64,000 nucleotides of DNA from Glycomyces harbinensis (GCF_900101745.1 NZ_FNAD01000010.1:1-64000), one strand, 5' to 3'. Shown: positions 35,276-45,274, counted from the stretch's first letter. Made by a program: numbers and translations. Notes: a model not told the origin generated them from the letters alone.

Positions 35276-37093
35276 GTGGGCGCCATGACCTGGCAGCAGC
35301 TGCGCGACCTCGACTGCGGCGCGATCCGCGCCCTCGGCGACGGCTGGAAGTCCTACGTCGACGCCATGCTCGACCAGACCGAGCGGCTGCGCACCGACGT
35401 CGTCGACGGCCACCTCGCCGTCGAGCACTACGAGTCCGACACCGCCGCGAGGGTGCGCGAGCAGATCGGCCTCACCGCGGACCGCTACGAGGACGACCTG
35501 TCCGACTACGCCTCCACCCGCATCGCGACCACCCTCCACGAGGCCGCCGACGCCTTCGAGGCCGAGCAGGGCGAGATCAAGGAGCTCGTGCCGCTCATCG
35601 CGGCGCACGACTTCGAAATCGAGGGCGACCCGGCCGAGTACGACGTGAACCTCTCCGGCGAACTGCACCGGGCGATCCTGACCACCGACCCGCCGCAGTG
35701 GCTGTGCGACATGGTCGGCATCGCCAAGCCCGCCGGCGCCTTCGACCTCGACCGCCTCAAGGTCCTCTTCAACGGCGTCGACCTCTACGGCACCGCCATC
35801 GGGCTCGCGGGCCAGTACCAGGACTGGCTGCGCGCGGTCATGTCCCGGACCCGCGACGCCGACGACGAGGCCGCCGCGGCGCTCACCGAGATGCGCGAGC
35901 ACCCGACCGAACTCCCGCCGCGCCTCGGCGCCGCCTACGACGAACTCGTCGGCGACTACAGGGAAGCGGTCTCCGAGGAGGTCGCGGCCGAGGCGAAGGC
36001 CATCGCCGAAGGCACCTCCGGCATGTCGCCCGAACAGGTCAACCAGTGGTGGGACCACCTGTCCGACAGCGAAAGGGACGCCCTCGTCGAGGACCACCCC
36101 GGATGGGTCGGCCCGGTCGACGGCATCCCCACCGGCCCCCGCGACACCGCCAACCGCTCGCTCCTCGACCGCGAGATCGACGGCCTCGACGCGCAGATCG
36201 CCGACAAGGAGCGGCTCCTGGCCGGCACGGACCCCGAATCCGACGAGTACGAGACCCTCACAGAAGCAGTGGACGGCCTCAAGGACGACCGCGCCGACCT
36301 CGGCCGCCTCCACGACAGGATCACCGACGACGACGGCGGCCCGGCCGCCTCCAGCCAGACCGGCCAGCCGTTCAACCTCCTCGGCTTCGACACCGAAGGC
36401 GGCGGCCGGGCGGTCATCGCCATCGGCGACCCCGACGGGGCCGACAACGTCAACACCTACGTGCCCGGCACCGGCAACAGCCTCGGCACCGCCGGCGGCC
36501 TCCTCAGCCGCGCCGAGACCATGGCCTTCGACGCCCAGCGCCTCGGCGGCGGCGACGACACCGCCACCGTCATGTGGCTCGGCTACGACACCCCCGACGA
36601 CCTCGTCCAGGCCACCGACGCCGCGTTCGCCCGGGAGGGCGCCCGCGACCTGGAGTCCTTCACCAAGGGCCTGCGGGCCACCGCCGACGGCGACCCGGCG
36701 AACCTCACCGTGACCGGACACTCCTACGGCACCACCATGGTCGGCACCGCCGCCGCCTCCGAGGGACTGCCCGCCGACAACCTCGTGATGATCGCCTCGC
36801 CGGGCACCGGCGTCGACACCGCGTCCGCGCTCGGCGCCGACGAGGACCGCGTGTGGGCCACCGTGAACCGGGACGACCCGATCCGGTACGCGCCCGTCCA
36901 CGGCATGGACCCGACCGAGGACGGGTTCGGCGCCAACACGTTCACCAGCGACGCCCCCGCCGAGTCGAGCGAGTGGTGGAAGTTCTGGGAGGGCCCGATC
37001 GCCGACCACAGCTCCTACTGGGACGAGAACAACGGCATCAGCCGCGACAACCAGGCGTACATCGTCACCGGCAACGAAGCCGGCGTGCGGTGA
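35276..37093 (+). CDS. DUF1023 alpha/beta-hydrolase with helical WXG-like N-terminus
   Basis: A 605-residue protein. Residues 1-230 are helical and resemble ESX-type N-termini. Next is the linker MSPEQVNQWWDHLSDSERD...GIPTGPRDTANR (about 247-290), common in actinobacterial WXG-linked proteins, then a coiled-coil (LDREIDGLDAQIADKERLL). The C-terminal DUF1023 hydrolase has the nucleophile elbow TGHSYGT with S483, an acid in the NRDDPIRY region and a candidate catalytic His in IADHSSYW near the end. No signal peptide. The GTG at 35276 follows GGAGG by eight bases. It may be a secreted effector or wall-associated esterase. The lipoprotein gene overlaps its stop by 4 bp. Confidence 0.8.
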   Translation: MGAMTWQQLRDLDCGAIRALGDGWKSYVDAMLDQTERLRTDVVDGHLAVEHYESDTAARVREQIGLTADRYEDDLSDYASTRIATTLHEAADAFEAEQGEIKELVPLIAAHDFEIEGDPAEYDVNLSGELHRAILTTDPPQWLCDMVGIAKPAGAFDLDRLKVLFNGVDLYGTAIGLAGQYQDWLRAVMSRTRDADDEAAAALTEMREHPTELPPRLGAAYDELVGDYREAVSEEVAAEAKAIAEGTSGMSPEQVNQWWDHLSDSERDALVEDHPGWVGPVDGIPTGPRDTANRSLLDREIDGLDAQIADKERLLAGTDPESDEYETLTEAVDGLKDDRADLGRLHDRITDDDGGPAASSQTGQPFNLLGFDTEGGGRAVIAIGDPDGADNVNTYVPGTGNSLGTAGGLLSRAETMAFDAQRLGGGDDTATVMWLGYDTPDDLVQATDAAFAREGARDLESFTKGLRATADGDPANLTVTGHSYGTTMVGTAAASEGLPADNLVMIASPGTGVDTASALGADEDRVWATVNRDDPIRYAPVHGMDPTEDGFGANTFTSDAPAESSEWWKFWEGPIADHSSYWDENNGISRDNQAYIVTGNEAGVR

Positions 37094-37725
37094 ACCGGCG
37101 GGCGCCGCCCGCGGCGCTCGCCCTCGCAGCCGCCTGCTCGACACGGAAGGAAGACATGGAGAGCCCGCCCGAGAGCGTGTACACCCAGGCCGAGTCCTAC
37201 GCGCCCGCCGAGGGCGCGGTCGCCGACCTCGTCGCGGCCCTGCCCGACTTCCCCGGCTTCGCGAAGCGGTCCTGGGCCGAACTGCCCTGCACCCGCGCCG
37301 GCGTCGAGGACCCCGACTACACCAATGTCGAACTGCGCTACCAGTTCTCTGCCGAGGACTCGGCGACGCCGCTCGTCAACGAGCGGTACGTCGACCTCCT
37401 GCGCGAGCACTGGAGGGGCCTGGGCCACGAGATCATCCGCGACGACACGACCGAACTCGACGACGCGACGTACCGCGACCTGACCGCCGTCCGGGAGGAC
37501 GGCATCACCCTCTGGTACTCCGCGGCCCACCTCGCCACGCTCATGGTCCAGTCCGGCTGCGTCCCCCGCAGCGACCCCTCCGAGATCCCGTACGTGCCGC
37601 CCAGCGGCGGCATCCGGCCCGGCGGCAAGGGCGACGGCGTCGGCGAGTACTTCCCCGAGGGCATCCCCGCCGCGCGGCCGGCGAACCCGTTCGACGCCCC
37701 CGACACCTACGACGACCAGTTGTAG
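37090..37725 (+). CDS. Putative lipoprotein coupled to the DUF1023 hydrolase
   Basis: A 211-residue protein starting at a GTG that overlaps the upstream TGA (GTGA). The first residues, MNRRAPPAALALAAAC, form a short signal peptide with a minimal lipobox (AAAC at 13-16). The mature part has LVAALPDFPGFAKRSW, a Cys pair (LPCTRAG, QSGCVPRS) and a Gly/Pro-rich C-terminus. I do not recognise the family. Tight translational coupling to the hydrolase suggests a joint role, for example an envelope partner or an immunity-like protein; that is inference. A hairpin at 37765-37809 ends the cassette. Confidence 0.65.
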   Translation: MNRRAPPAALALAAACSTRKEDMESPPESVYTQAESYAPAEGAVADLVAALPDFPGFAKRSWAELPCTRAGVEDPDYTNVELRYQFSAEDSATPLVNERYVDLLREHWRGLGHEIIRDDTTELDDATYRDLTAVREDGITLWYSAAHLATLMVQSGCVPRSDPSEIPYVPPSGGIRPGGKGDGVGEYFPEGIPAARPANPFDAPDTYDDQL

Positions 37726-37764
37726 TCCGCGGACTCCCGCCGAGTCGGTGAACGGAGCACGCGA

Positions 37765-37809
37765 AAGCGCCCGCCCCGATCCCGGTGCCGGGGATCGAAG
37801 CGGGCGCTT
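37765..37809. terminator. Hairpin terminator between convergent genes
   Basis: AAGCGCCCGC (37765-37774) pairs with GCGGGCGCTT (37800-37809), with an inner CGATCCC/GGGATCG stem. It serves the lipoprotein gene and wrbA. Confidence 0.75.
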
Positions 37810-37831
37810 CTCTAGCCGTGTTGGCGCTTGC

Positions 37832-38452
37832 TTACGCGGCGAGTGCGGCGCGGCCGGCCTTGAGGGCCGCGGCGGTCTCGACCACGCGCTGGGTCTGCGC
37901 GGCGGCGGCGGCGAGGGTCGTCTCGTCGATGTCGTAGCCGTTCCAGTGCGAGACGCCGTACGGGCTGGCGTTGGCGGCCAGCGCCTCACCGTCGTAGCCG
38001 GCGGACACGACGATGCCGCCGAAGTGGTGGAAGGTGTTGTACAGGGCCAGGATCGTGGACTCGTTGCCGCCGTGCTTGCCGGAGGCCGCGGCGAAGCCGG
38101 AGTAGACCTTGCGGGCGAGCAGGCCCTGGAACCACTGCGGGCCCAGCGTGTCGATGAACTGCTTGAGCTGCGACGCGATGTTCCCGTAGCGGGTCGGCGA
38201 GCCCATGAGGACCGCGTCGGCCCACACCACGTCGTCGGCGGTGGCCTCGGGGATGTCGCTGATGGCCGCGACGTTCGCGGCCCACGCCGGGTTCGAGTCG
38301 ATCGCGGCCTGGGGGGCCAGCTCGGCCGCGCGGCGCAGACGCACCTCGGCGCCCAGCTTCTCGGCCGACTCGGCGATCTGGCGGGCCAGGGCGGTGACGT
38401 TGCCGGTGGCCGAGTAGAAGACCACGGTGACCTTGACGGGCTCGACTGACAT
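37832..38452 (-). CDS. wrbA: NAD(P)H:quinone oxidoreductase, WrbA type
   Basis: A 206-residue flavodoxin-fold enzyme that reduces quinones by two electrons with NAD(P)H, protecting against semiquinone stress. Family signatures: VVFYSATGNVTALA (10-23, FMN phosphate), GSPTRYGNIASQLKQFID (about 84-101), and the GKHGGNESTILALYNTFHHFGGIVV block (about 124-148). The ATG at 38452 has GGAGGAA upstream. Two nearly identical palindromes lie 27 and 74 bases before it and probably bind a repressor. No regulator gene is adjacent, so the repressor is encoded elsewhere. Confidence 0.93.
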   Translation of the reverse strand: MSVEPVKVTVVFYSATGNVTALARQIAESAEKLGAEVRLRRAAELAPQAAIDSNPAWAANVAAISDIPEATADDVVWADAVLMGSPTRYGNIASQLKQFIDTLGPQWFQGLLARKVYSGFAAASGKHGGNESTILALYNTFHHFGGIVVSAGYDGEALAANASPYGVSHWNGYDIDETTLAAAAAQTQRVVETAAALKAGRAALAA

Positions 38453-38479
38453 GTGCGTTCCTCCGGGAAAGCGTGATAG

Positions 38480-38537
38480 TTCAGATTTGAATTACCCAAC
38501 GACCATACGACTCCCCGATTGAAGTTTCAAATTTGAA
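38480..38537 (-). promoter_or_regulatory. Twin palindromic operators of wrbA
   Basis: TTCAGATTTGAA (38480-38491) and TTCAAATTTGAA (38526-38537) differ by one base and have centres 46 bp apart. They stand out in GC-rich DNA and sit in the wrbA promoter region. The spacing would put two dimers on nearly the same face of the helix. The rest of the 442-bp gap up to 38894 has a TTGACA (38590-38595) but no supported gene. Confidence 0.7.
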
Positions 38538-38806
38538 CGATGTGGCGCTGGCCACGCTTCATCGCGTACCGGCCCTTTTCCGCCTCAGGTTGACAGGGGC
38601 CTCACTTCTCGTGTTACGAGAGTGTTTCTAGATATCGAAAGTTGCCAGGCGTGTGAACTGTCGCCTTTATCACGCGCTTCGGCCTCGCCTCCTCAGGCGC
38701 TCCCTTCGCTCCCGCAACTCTGGTTCAGGCACGCCCGTTCGGCTCGTGACCTCGAATAATGACAACTAAGGCGGACCTAAGTGACAGGCCGTAGATAGCG
38801 GAGTTC

Positions 38807-38842
38807 TAGACTTGCGGCAAACGCTTGTGAAGAGCTTCACAA
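38807..38842 (+). promoter_or_regulatory. Rex-like operator and -10 of the GGR-nuo operon
   Basis: TTGTGAA-GAGC-TTCACAA (38825-38842) is a perfect match to the Rex redox-repressor consensus, TTGTGAA-N4-TTCACAA. A -10-like TAGACT (38807-38812) lies 12 bases upstream, placing the site just after the predicted transcription start, where a bound repressor would block elongation or open-complex formation. Rex releases DNA when NADH is high. In Streptomyces coelicolor, Rex is known to control nuo. Confidence 0.75.
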
Positions 38843-38894
38843 GCAGGCTGATCGTTATGAGGATCACCACCCCGAAACGCCTGAGAGGACGCCC

Positions 38895-40214
38895 GTGACC
38901 ACTCACGCAACCCCGGACGCCGACGTCATCGTGGTCGGCGCCGGGCCTGGTGGTGCGGCCTCGGCCTACCATCTGGCCGCCCGGGGCCTCGACGTACTGC
39001 TGCTGGAGAAGACCCGTTTCCCGCGCGAGAAGGTGTGCGGCGACGGCCTCACCCCGCGCGCCGTCGCGCAGCTGCTCAAGATGGGCGTGGACACCTCCGA
39101 GTCCGCCGGCTGGGTCCGCAACCGCGGCCTGCGCGTCGTCGCCGACGACGCCGTCATCGAACTCGACTGGCCCGCCCTCGAGCACTTCCCCGACTACGGG
39201 CTCACCCGCACCCGCCTCGACTTCGACCAGATCCTCGCCGACCGCGCCGTCGACGCCGGCGCGAAGATGCTCACCGGCGTCAAGGTCACCGCGCCCGTCT
39301 TCGACCTCGCCGGCCGCGTCGCCGGCGTCACCGCCGTCCAGGACGGCGAGCACGTGACCTTCAAGGCCCCCTTGGTGATCGCCGCCGACGGCGTCTCCGG
39401 GCGCCTCGCCCTCGCCCTGGGCCTGAAGCGGAACGAGTCGCGCCCCATGGGCGTGGCGGTCCGCCAGTACTACCGGTCCGAGGCCAAGCACGACGACGAC
39501 TACCTCGAGTCCTGGCTCGCCCTGCGCACCGCCGCCGAACCCGATGTCCTGCAACCGGGCTACGGCTGGATCTTCGGCCTCGGCGACGGCCGCGTCAACG
39601 TCGGCCTCGGCGTCCTCAACTCCTCCGAGGGCTACGGCAAGACCGACTACCGCGCGCTCCTGCGCGACTGGCTCGCCAACACCCCCGAGGAATGGGGCCT
39701 GGCCGACGAGGCCAACGCCGACGGCCCCGTCCGCGGCGCCGCACTCCCCATGGGCTTCAACCGGACCCCGCACTACAGCCGGGGCCTGATGCTCGTGGGC
39801 GACTCCGGCGGCATGGTCAACCCCTTCAACGGCGAGGGCATCGCCTACGCCGTCGAAGCGGGCGAGATCGCCGCCCAGGTCGCCGCCGCCGCACTCAGAG
39901 CCGGGAGCGTCCCCCGGCGGGAAGCGCTCCTGCGCTCCTACGCGGAGCGCATGGACGAGCTGTGGGGCTCCTACTACCGCATGGGCGGGATCTTCGTGCA
40001 CCTCATCGGCCGGCCCGCCGTCATGAAGCTGTGCACCGAGCACGGCCTGAAGCGTCCCGCGCTCATGCGCGTCGTGCTGAAACTGCTGGCGAACCTCACC
40101 GACCGACCCGGGCGGGACGCCGCCGACCGGATCGTCAACGGCATGCGGATCGTCACGCCCGGATTGGGCCGGCCCAGCGTCCGGCTCGCAAGTGCTTCTG
40201 AAAGGAGGGTCTGA
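38895..40214 (+). CDS. Geranylgeranyl reductase family FAD-dependent enzyme
   Basis: A 439-residue flavoprotein: GAGPGGAASAYHLAARG (15-31, FAD ADP-binding), EKTRFPREKVCGDGLTPRA (38-56, family signature with Cys), GLMLVGDSGGMVNPFNGEGI (about 296-315, second FAD motif). Homologues reduce double bonds of prenyl chains. The mycobacterial enzyme MenJ saturates one isoprene of menaquinone. nuoA starts four bases after its stop, so it is the first gene of the nuo operon, supporting a menaquinone role. GTG at 38895 has GAGAGGA upstream. Expression is probably governed by the Rex-like site 53 bases upstream. Confidence 0.88.
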   Translation: MTTHATPDADVIVVGAGPGGAASAYHLAARGLDVLLLEKTRFPREKVCGDGLTPRAVAQLLKMGVDTSESAGWVRNRGLRVVADDAVIELDWPALEHFPDYGLTRTRLDFDQILADRAVDAGAKMLTGVKVTAPVFDLAGRVAGVTAVQDGEHVTFKAPLVIAADGVSGRLALALGLKRNESRPMGVAVRQYYRSEAKHDDDYLESWLALRTAAEPDVLQPGYGWIFGLGDGRVNVGLGVLNSSEGYGKTDYRALLRDWLANTPEEWGLADEANADGPVRGAALPMGFNRTPHYSRGLMLVGDSGGMVNPFNGEGIAYAVEAGEIAAQVAAAALRAGSVPRREALLRSYAERMDELWGSYYRMGGIFVHLIGRPAVMKLCTEHGLKRPALMRVVLKLLANLTDRPGRDAADRIVNGMRIVTPGLGRPSVRLASASERRV

Positions 40215-40218
40215 GCCG

Positions 40219-40578
40219 ATGGAAGTCTACGTACCGGTCGTCATCATGTTCGCGATCGGAATCGGGTTCGGCGTCGTCTCGGTGGTCGGCTCGCGCGTCG
40301 CCGGGCCCCACCGCAAGAACCGCGCCAAATACGACCCCTACGAGTGCGGCATCGAGCCCGCGCCCACGACCGCGGGCCCCACGAAGTTCCCGGTGAAGTT
40401 CTACCTCACCGCCATGCTGTTCATCGTCTTCGACATCGAGATCATCTTCCTCGTGCCGTGGGCGGTCCACCACGACGCGCTCGGGATCTTCGGGTTCTGG
40501 GCCGTACTGATGTTCATCGCCGCGCTGTTCGTCGCCTACGCCTACGAATGGCGCCGCGGCGGACTGGACTGGGATTAG
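40219..40578 (+). CDS. nuoA: NADH-quinone oxidoreductase subunit A
   Basis: A 119-residue membrane subunit of complex I with three helices. It has the conserved segment [11 protein letters not shown] (about 37-47), containing the loop Cys, and [12 protein letters not shown] (about 72-83), the acidic helix near the quinone tunnel. The ATG at 40219 has AAGGAGG upstream, within the end of the GGR gene. It is the first nuo gene and is tightly packed with its neighbours. Confidence 0.96.
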   Translation: MEVYVPVVIMFAIGIGFGVVSVVGSRVAGPHRKNRAKYDPYECGIEPAPTTAGPTKFPVKFYLTAMLFIVFDIEIIFLVPWAVHHDALGIFGFWAVLMFIAALFVAYAYEWRRGGLDWD

Positions 40579-40589
40579 AGGCACCGACC

Positions 40590-41225
40590 ATGGGTGTAGA
40601 AGAGAAACTCCCGCAAGGCATCATCCTCACCACCGTCGAGGCCCTGATCAACTGGACGCGCAAGTCCTCGATGTGGCCCGCCACGTTCGGACTCGCCTGC
40701 TGCGCCATCGAGATGATGGCCACCGGCGCCGCGCGCTACGACACCGGCCGCTTCGGCATGGAGGTCTTCCGGGCCTCCCCGCGCCAGGCCGACCTCATGA
40801 TCGTGGCCGGGCGCGTGAGCCAGAAGATGGCGCCGGTCCTGCGCCAGATCTACGACCAGATGCCCGAACCGAAGTGGGTCCTGTCGATGGGCGTGTGCGC
40901 CACCTCCGGCGGCATGTTCAACAACTACGCGATCGTCCAGGGCGTCGACCACGTCGTCCCCGTCGACATGTACCTCCCCGGGTGCCCGCCCCGGCCCGAG
41001 ATGCTCCTCGACGCGATCCTCAAGCTCCACGAGAAGGTCATGCACGAGCCCTTGGGCGACAAGCGCAAGCAGGCCCTCGCCGACCTCCCCGAGCCGCTCG
41101 TCAAGCCCGGCGCGATGCCCTCCTCCTACCGCTTCGACAAGCGGCGCAAGAAGGAGTGGATCGAGGCGGTCAAGGCCGGCGACGAGGAGCAGCTGCGCAT
41201 CCGGAAGGCGGTGGCCAAGCGATGA
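40590..41225 (+). CDS. nuoB: NADH-quinone oxidoreductase subunit B
   Basis: A 211-residue peripheral-arm subunit that carries the terminal [4Fe-4S] cluster N2 next to the quinone site. The four ligands are visible: the adjacent pair C37-C38 in LACCAIE, C103 in GVCATSGGM, and C132 in PGCPPRP. A Lys/Arg-rich C-terminus extends about 40 residues beyond the core. The ATG at 40590 is 11 bases past nuoA, and its stop overlaps the nuoC start. Confidence 0.97.
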   Translation: MGVEEKLPQGIILTTVEALINWTRKSSMWPATFGLACCAIEMMATGAARYDTGRFGMEVFRASPRQADLMIVAGRVSQKMAPVLRQIYDQMPEPKWVLSMGVCATSGGMFNNYAIVQGVDHVVPVDMYLPGCPPRPEMLLDAILKLHEKVMHEPLGDKRKQALADLPEPLVKPGAMPSSYRFDKRRKKEWIEAVKAGDEEQLRIRKAVAKR

Positions 41226-41920
41226 GCGCCGACGCGACCGGAACCGGCGGCTCGGCCCCCGACGGGGTCCAGCCCGTCGGCGTCCAGCGCCCCAAGGGGC
41301 TCTTCGGCGTCGCCGACACCGGCGACACCTCCGGCTTCGGCGGCCTCGTGCGCGCCGAGCCGACCCCCGCGGAGATCCCGTCCTCGCCCGAACCGCTCGG
41401 CGGCTACTTCGACGAGATCGTCGGCGCCCTCAGGGAACTGCTCGGCGACGACGTCACCCGCGCGGTGGTCGTCGACCGCGGCGAACTCACCATCCACATC
41501 GCGCCCGACCGGACCGCCGAGGTCTGCCGGGCCATGCGCGACGACGAGAGCCTGCGCTTCGAGTTCTGCGCCTCGGTCTCCGGCGTCGACTACCCGGACC
41601 GGCGCAACCGCCTCCACGTGGTCTACCACCTGACGTCGATGACCTACCGGCGCAACGTCCGCCTCGAGACCGCCGTCGGCCTCGACAACCCGACGGTCCA
41701 GTCGGTCACGGCCGTGTACCCGACCGCCGACTGGCAGGAGCGGGAGGCCTACGACATGTTCGGCGTCGTCTTCGAGGGCCACCCGCACCTGACCCGCATC
41801 CTCATGCCCGACGACTGGGAGGGCCACCCGCAGCGGAAGGACTACCCGCTCGGCGGCATCGCAGTCGAATACAAGGGGGCGCACATCCCGCCTCCCGATG
41901 AGAGGAGGGCCTACAAGTGA
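41222..41920 (+). CDS. nuoC: NADH-quinone oxidoreductase subunit C
   Basis: A 232-residue peripheral subunit encoded separately from NuoD. The core begins near residue 55 and has the signature [23 protein letters not shown] (about 164-186) and the ending RKDYPLGG. Residues 1-50 are a Gly/Pro-rich extension typical of actinobacteria. The start ATG overlaps the nuoB stop (ATGA). Confidence 0.96.
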   Translation: MSADATGTGGSAPDGVQPVGVQRPKGLFGVADTGDTSGFGGLVRAEPTPAEIPSSPEPLGGYFDEIVGALRELLGDDVTRAVVVDRGELTIHIAPDRTAEVCRAMRDDESLRFEFCASVSGVDYPDRRNRLHVVYHLTSMTYRRNVRLETAVGLDNPTVQSVTAVYPTADWQEREAYDMFGVVFEGHPHLTRILMPDDWEGHPQRKDYPLGGIAVEYKGAHIPPPDERRAYK

Positions 41921-43251
41921 CCGCCACTGAGAACGCCGCCGATGCGTACGCCGCAGAACGCGACACCACCGAAGGCCGCGTCTACACCGTCACCGGCGGC
42001 GACTGGGACGAACTCGTCGCCTCGGTCGACCCGGTCTCCGAAGAGCGCCTCATCGTCAACCTCGGCCCGCAGCACCCGTCCACGCACGGCGTGCTGCGCC
42101 TGGTCTGCGAACTCGAGGGCGAGACCGTCCGCTCGGTCCGGCCCATCGTCGGCTACCTGCACACCGGCATCGAGAAGAACCTCGAATACCGCAACTGGAC
42201 GCAGGGCACCACGTTCGTCACCCGCGCCGACTACCTCGCCCCGATCTTCAACGAGACCGCCTACTGCCTCGCCGTCGAGAAGCTCCTCGGCATCGAGGCG
42301 CCCAAGCGCGCCAACACGATCCGCGTGATCATGATGGAGCTCAACCGCATCAGCTCCCACCTCGTGGCCCTCGCGACCACCGGCATGGAGCTCGGCGCGC
42401 TCTCGATGATGATCTACGGCTTCCGCGACCGCGAGTACATCCTCGACATCTTCGAGGCCGTCTGCGGCCTGCGCATGAACATGGCCTACGTCCGCCCCGG
42501 CGGCGTCGCCCAGGACCTCCCGGCCAACGGCGTCAAGATGATCCGCGACTTCGTCGACTACATGCCCAAGGGCCTCGACGACTACGAGGGCCTGCTCACC
42601 GGCAACGCCATCTGGCAGGAGCGCACCCAGGGCGTCGGCTACCTCGACGTCTCCGGCTGCCTCGCCCTCGGCGTCACCGGCCCCGTGCTCCGCTCCGCCG
42701 GACTCGCCTGGGACCTGCGCAAGACCATGCCCTACTGCGGCTACGAGGAGTACGACTTCGAGGTCCCGACCCACAACGGCGCCGACGCCTGGGCCCGGTA
42801 CGTCATCCGCCTCGCCGAGATCCGCGAGAGCCTCAAGATCATCAGCCAGGGCCTCGACAAGCTCGAGCCCGGACCGGTCATGGTCGAGGACAAGAAGATC
42901 GCCTGGCCCGCGCAGCTCGCCCTCGGCGGCGACGGCATGGGCAACAGCCTCAACCACATCCGGCACATCATGAGCCAGTCGATGGAGGCCCTGATCCACC
43001 ACTTCAAGCTCGTCACCGAGGGCTTCCGCGTCCCGGCCGGGCAGGTGTACACCTCGATCGAGGCCCCCCGAGGCGAACTCGGCATCCACGCCGTCTCCGA
43101 CGGCGGCACGAGGCCCTTCCGCATCCACATGCGCGAACCCTCGTTCATCAACTTGCAGTCGATCCCCGCGCTCGCCGAAGGCGGCCTCCTGGCCGACGTC
43201 ATCGCCGGCGGCGCCTCGCTCGACCCCGTCATGGGAGGTTGCGACCGGTGA
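41917..43251 (+). CDS. nuoD: NADH-quinone oxidoreductase subunit D
   Basis: A 444-residue subunit that forms the quinone pocket together with NuoB. Signatures: [16 protein letters not shown] (about 47-62, with the conserved quinone-site His), [14 protein letters not shown] (about 79-92), [10 protein letters not shown] (about 140-149), and the C-terminal [13 protein letters not shown] start overlaps the nuoC stop by 4 bp. Length is normal. Confidence 0.97.
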   Translation: MTATENAADAYAAERDTTEGRVYTVTGGDWDELVASVDPVSEERLIVNLGPQHPSTHGVLRLVCELEGETVRSVRPIVGYLHTGIEKNLEYRNWTQGTTFVTRADYLAPIFNETAYCLAVEKLLGIEAPKRANTIRVIMMELNRISSHLVALATTGMELGALSMMIYGFRDREYILDIFEAVCGLRMNMAYVRPGGVAQDLPANGVKMIRDFVDYMPKGLDDYEGLLTGNAIWQERTQGVGYLDVSGCLALGVTGPVLRSAGLAWDLRKTMPYCGYEEYDFEVPTHNGADAWARYVIRLAEIRESLKIISQGLDKLEPGPVMVEDKKIAWPAQLALGGDGMGNSLNHIRHIMSQSMEALIHHFKLVTEGFRVPAGQVYTSIEAPRGELGIHAVSDGGTRPFRIHMREPSFINLQSIPALAEGGLLADVIAGGASLDPVMGGCDR

Positions 43252-43946
43252 ACTACCCGGAGAAGATCCGCGAGCAGGCCGAGGCCATCCTCGTGCGCTA
43301 CCCCGAAGGCCGCGAGCGCTCCGCGCTGCTGCCGCTGCTGCACCTCGTGCAGTCCCACGACGGCTACGTCTCGGACGCCGGCATCGCCTTCTGCGCCGAA
43401 GTCCTCGACATCACCAAGGCCCAGGTGCAGGCGGTCTCGACCTTCTACACGATGTACAAGCGCGAACCGGCCGGCGACTGGCTGGTCTCGGTGTGCACCA
43501 ACACCCTCTGCCAGGCCAAGGGCGGGCAGAAGGTCTTCGACGCGCTCAGCGACGAACTCGACGTGGCGCACAACGAGACCACGCCCGACGGCAAGATCAC
43601 GCTCGAGCACGCCGAATGCCTGGCCGCGTGCGACTACGCGCCCGTCGTCACCGTCAACTACGAGTTCTTCGACGAGTACGGCGAGGACAAGGCCGTCGAA
43701 CTGGTCCGCGAACTCAAGGACGGGCGCCGCCCGATCCCCACCCGCGGCGCGCCCCTGTGCACCCTGCGCGAACTCTCGGTCCAGCTGGCCGGGTTCGACG
43801 AGGAGCGCACCGCCGGGCTCGAAGGCAACGCCCAAGGCGACGCGACGCTCGCCGGGGCCCGCCTCGCCGCCGAAGCCGGCATCACCGCGCCCGCAGGCGA
43901 ACCCGACGCGCCCCTGCTCGCCAAAGAACCCGAGGAAGCGAAGTGA
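43248..43946 (+). CDS. nuoE: NADH-quinone oxidoreductase subunit E
   Basis: A 232-residue thioredoxin-like subunit of the NADH dehydrogenase module, carrying the [2Fe-2S] cluster N1a. Ligands are C83, C88, C124 and C128 (SVCTNTLC and AECLAACDY). A C-terminal extension of about 60 residues, rich in Ala and Glu, exceeds the usual E. coli length. The GTG at 43248 overlaps the nuoD stop (GTGA) and has GGGAGG upstream. Confidence 0.96.
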   Translation: MNYPEKIREQAEAILVRYPEGRERSALLPLLHLVQSHDGYVSDAGIAFCAEVLDITKAQVQAVSTFYTMYKREPAGDWLVSVCTNTLCQAKGGQKVFDALSDELDVAHNETTPDGKITLEHAECLAACDYAPVVTVNYEFFDEYGEDKAVELVRELKDGRRPIPTRGAPLCTLRELSVQLAGFDEERTAGLEGNAQGDATLAGARLAAEAGITAPAGEPDAPLLAKEPEEAK

Positions 43947-45274
43947 GCGTAACCGTGCCCGGTCCAAGGCGGCCCCGCGAGGACGTCCTCAACAAGCTCA
44001 AGCCCGTGGTCACCAAGCGCTGGATGTCCCCGGGCGCATGGAAACTCGACGTCTACGAGCAGCTCGACGGCTACAAGGCCCTGCGCAAGGCCCTCGGCTA
44101 CGCCGAGGCCGACCTCATCGCCTTCATGAAGGAGTCCGGCCACCGCGGCCGCGGCGGCGCCGGGTTCCCCGTCGGCATGAAGTGGCAGTTCGTGCCCGAC
44201 GACGGCCAGGAGCACTACCTCGTCGTCAACGCCGACGAAGGCGAGCCGGGCACCTGCAAGGACCTGCCGCTCATGATGAACGACCCGCACTCGCTCATCG
44301 AGGGCATCGCCATCGCCTCCTACGCCATCAAGGCCTCCCGCGCGTTCGTCTACGTCCGCGGCGAAGCGATCCACGCCGCCCGGCGCCTGCGCAACGCCGT
44401 CCGCGAGGCCAAGGAGGCCGGATACCTCGGCAAGGACATCCTCGGCTCCGGCTTCGACCTCGAGGTCGTGATCCACTCCGGCGCAGGCGCTTACATCTGC
44501 GGCGAGGAGACCGCCCTCCTCGACTCCCTGGAAGGCAAGCGGGGCCAGCCGAGGCTGCGCCCGCCCTTCCCGGCCACCCACGGGCTCTACAACAAGCCGA
44601 CCTGCATCAACAACGTCGGCTCCATCGCCGCCGTCCCGCACATCGTGCTCGGCGGCGCCCAGTGGTGGAAGGACCTCGGCTCCGAGAACGCCGCGGGCAC
44701 GATGATCTACTCGCTCTCGGGCCGCGTCAAGCGCCCCGGCCAGTACGAGTGCTCCATGGGCACCACGCTGCGCGAGCTCATCGAACTCGCCGGCGGCATG
44801 GAGGACGGCCACGAGCTCAAGTTCTTCACCCCCGGCGGATCCTCGACCCCGATGCTCTCGGCCGACTCGATCGACGTCCCGCTGGACTTCGACAACGTCG
44901 CCAAGGCCGGGTCCATCCTCGGCACCACCGCGGTCATGATCTTCTCCGACCAGGACTGCCCGGTGGTCTCCTGCTGGCGATGGATCAAGTTCTACGCCCA
45001 CGAGTCCTGCGGCAAGTGCACCCCGTGCCGCGAGGGCAACTACTGGATGGTCCGCGTCTACGAGCGCATCCTCTCGGGCCAGGGGTCGATCGGCGACCTC
45101 AAGCTCCTGGAGAGCGCCTGCAAGAACCTCCTGGGCCGCTCCTTCTGCGGCCTCGGCGACGGCGCGACCTCCTGCGTCACCTCCTCCCTGAAGTTCTTCC
45201 GGCAGGACTACCTCGACTACATCGAGGGGCACAAACCCGCCCTCTTCGACGCTGAGAAGATCGGAGCGCACTGA
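43943..45274 (+). CDS. nuoF: NADH-quinone oxidoreductase subunit F
   Basis: A 443-residue NADH- and FMN-binding subunit where electrons enter complex I. Visible: [13 protein letters not shown] (about 70-82, NADH), [12 protein letters not shown] (about 97-108, FMN), ICGEETALL (about 185-193). The [4Fe-4S] N3 ligands are C356, C359 and C362 in SCGKCTPC, and C402. The GTG start overlaps nuoE by 4 bp. Confidence 0.97.
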   Translation: MSVTVPGPRRPREDVLNKLKPVVTKRWMSPGAWKLDVYEQLDGYKALRKALGYAEADLIAFMKESGHRGRGGAGFPVGMKWQFVPDDGQEHYLVVNADEGEPGTCKDLPLMMNDPHSLIEGIAIASYAIKASRAFVYVRGEAIHAARRLRNAVREAKEAGYLGKDILGSGFDLEVVIHSGAGAYICGEETALLDSLEGKRGQPRLRPPFPATHGLYNKPTCINNVGSIAAVPHIVLGGAQWWKDLGSENAAGTMIYSLSGRVKRPGQYECSMGTTLRELIELAGGMEDGHELKFFTPGGSSTPMLSADSIDVPLDFDNVAKAGSILGTTAVMIFSDQDCPVVSCWRWIKFYAHESCGKCTPCREGNYWMVRVYERILSGQGSIGDLKLLESACKNLLGRSFCGLGDGATSCVTSSLKFFRQDYLDYIEGHKPALFDAEKIGAH

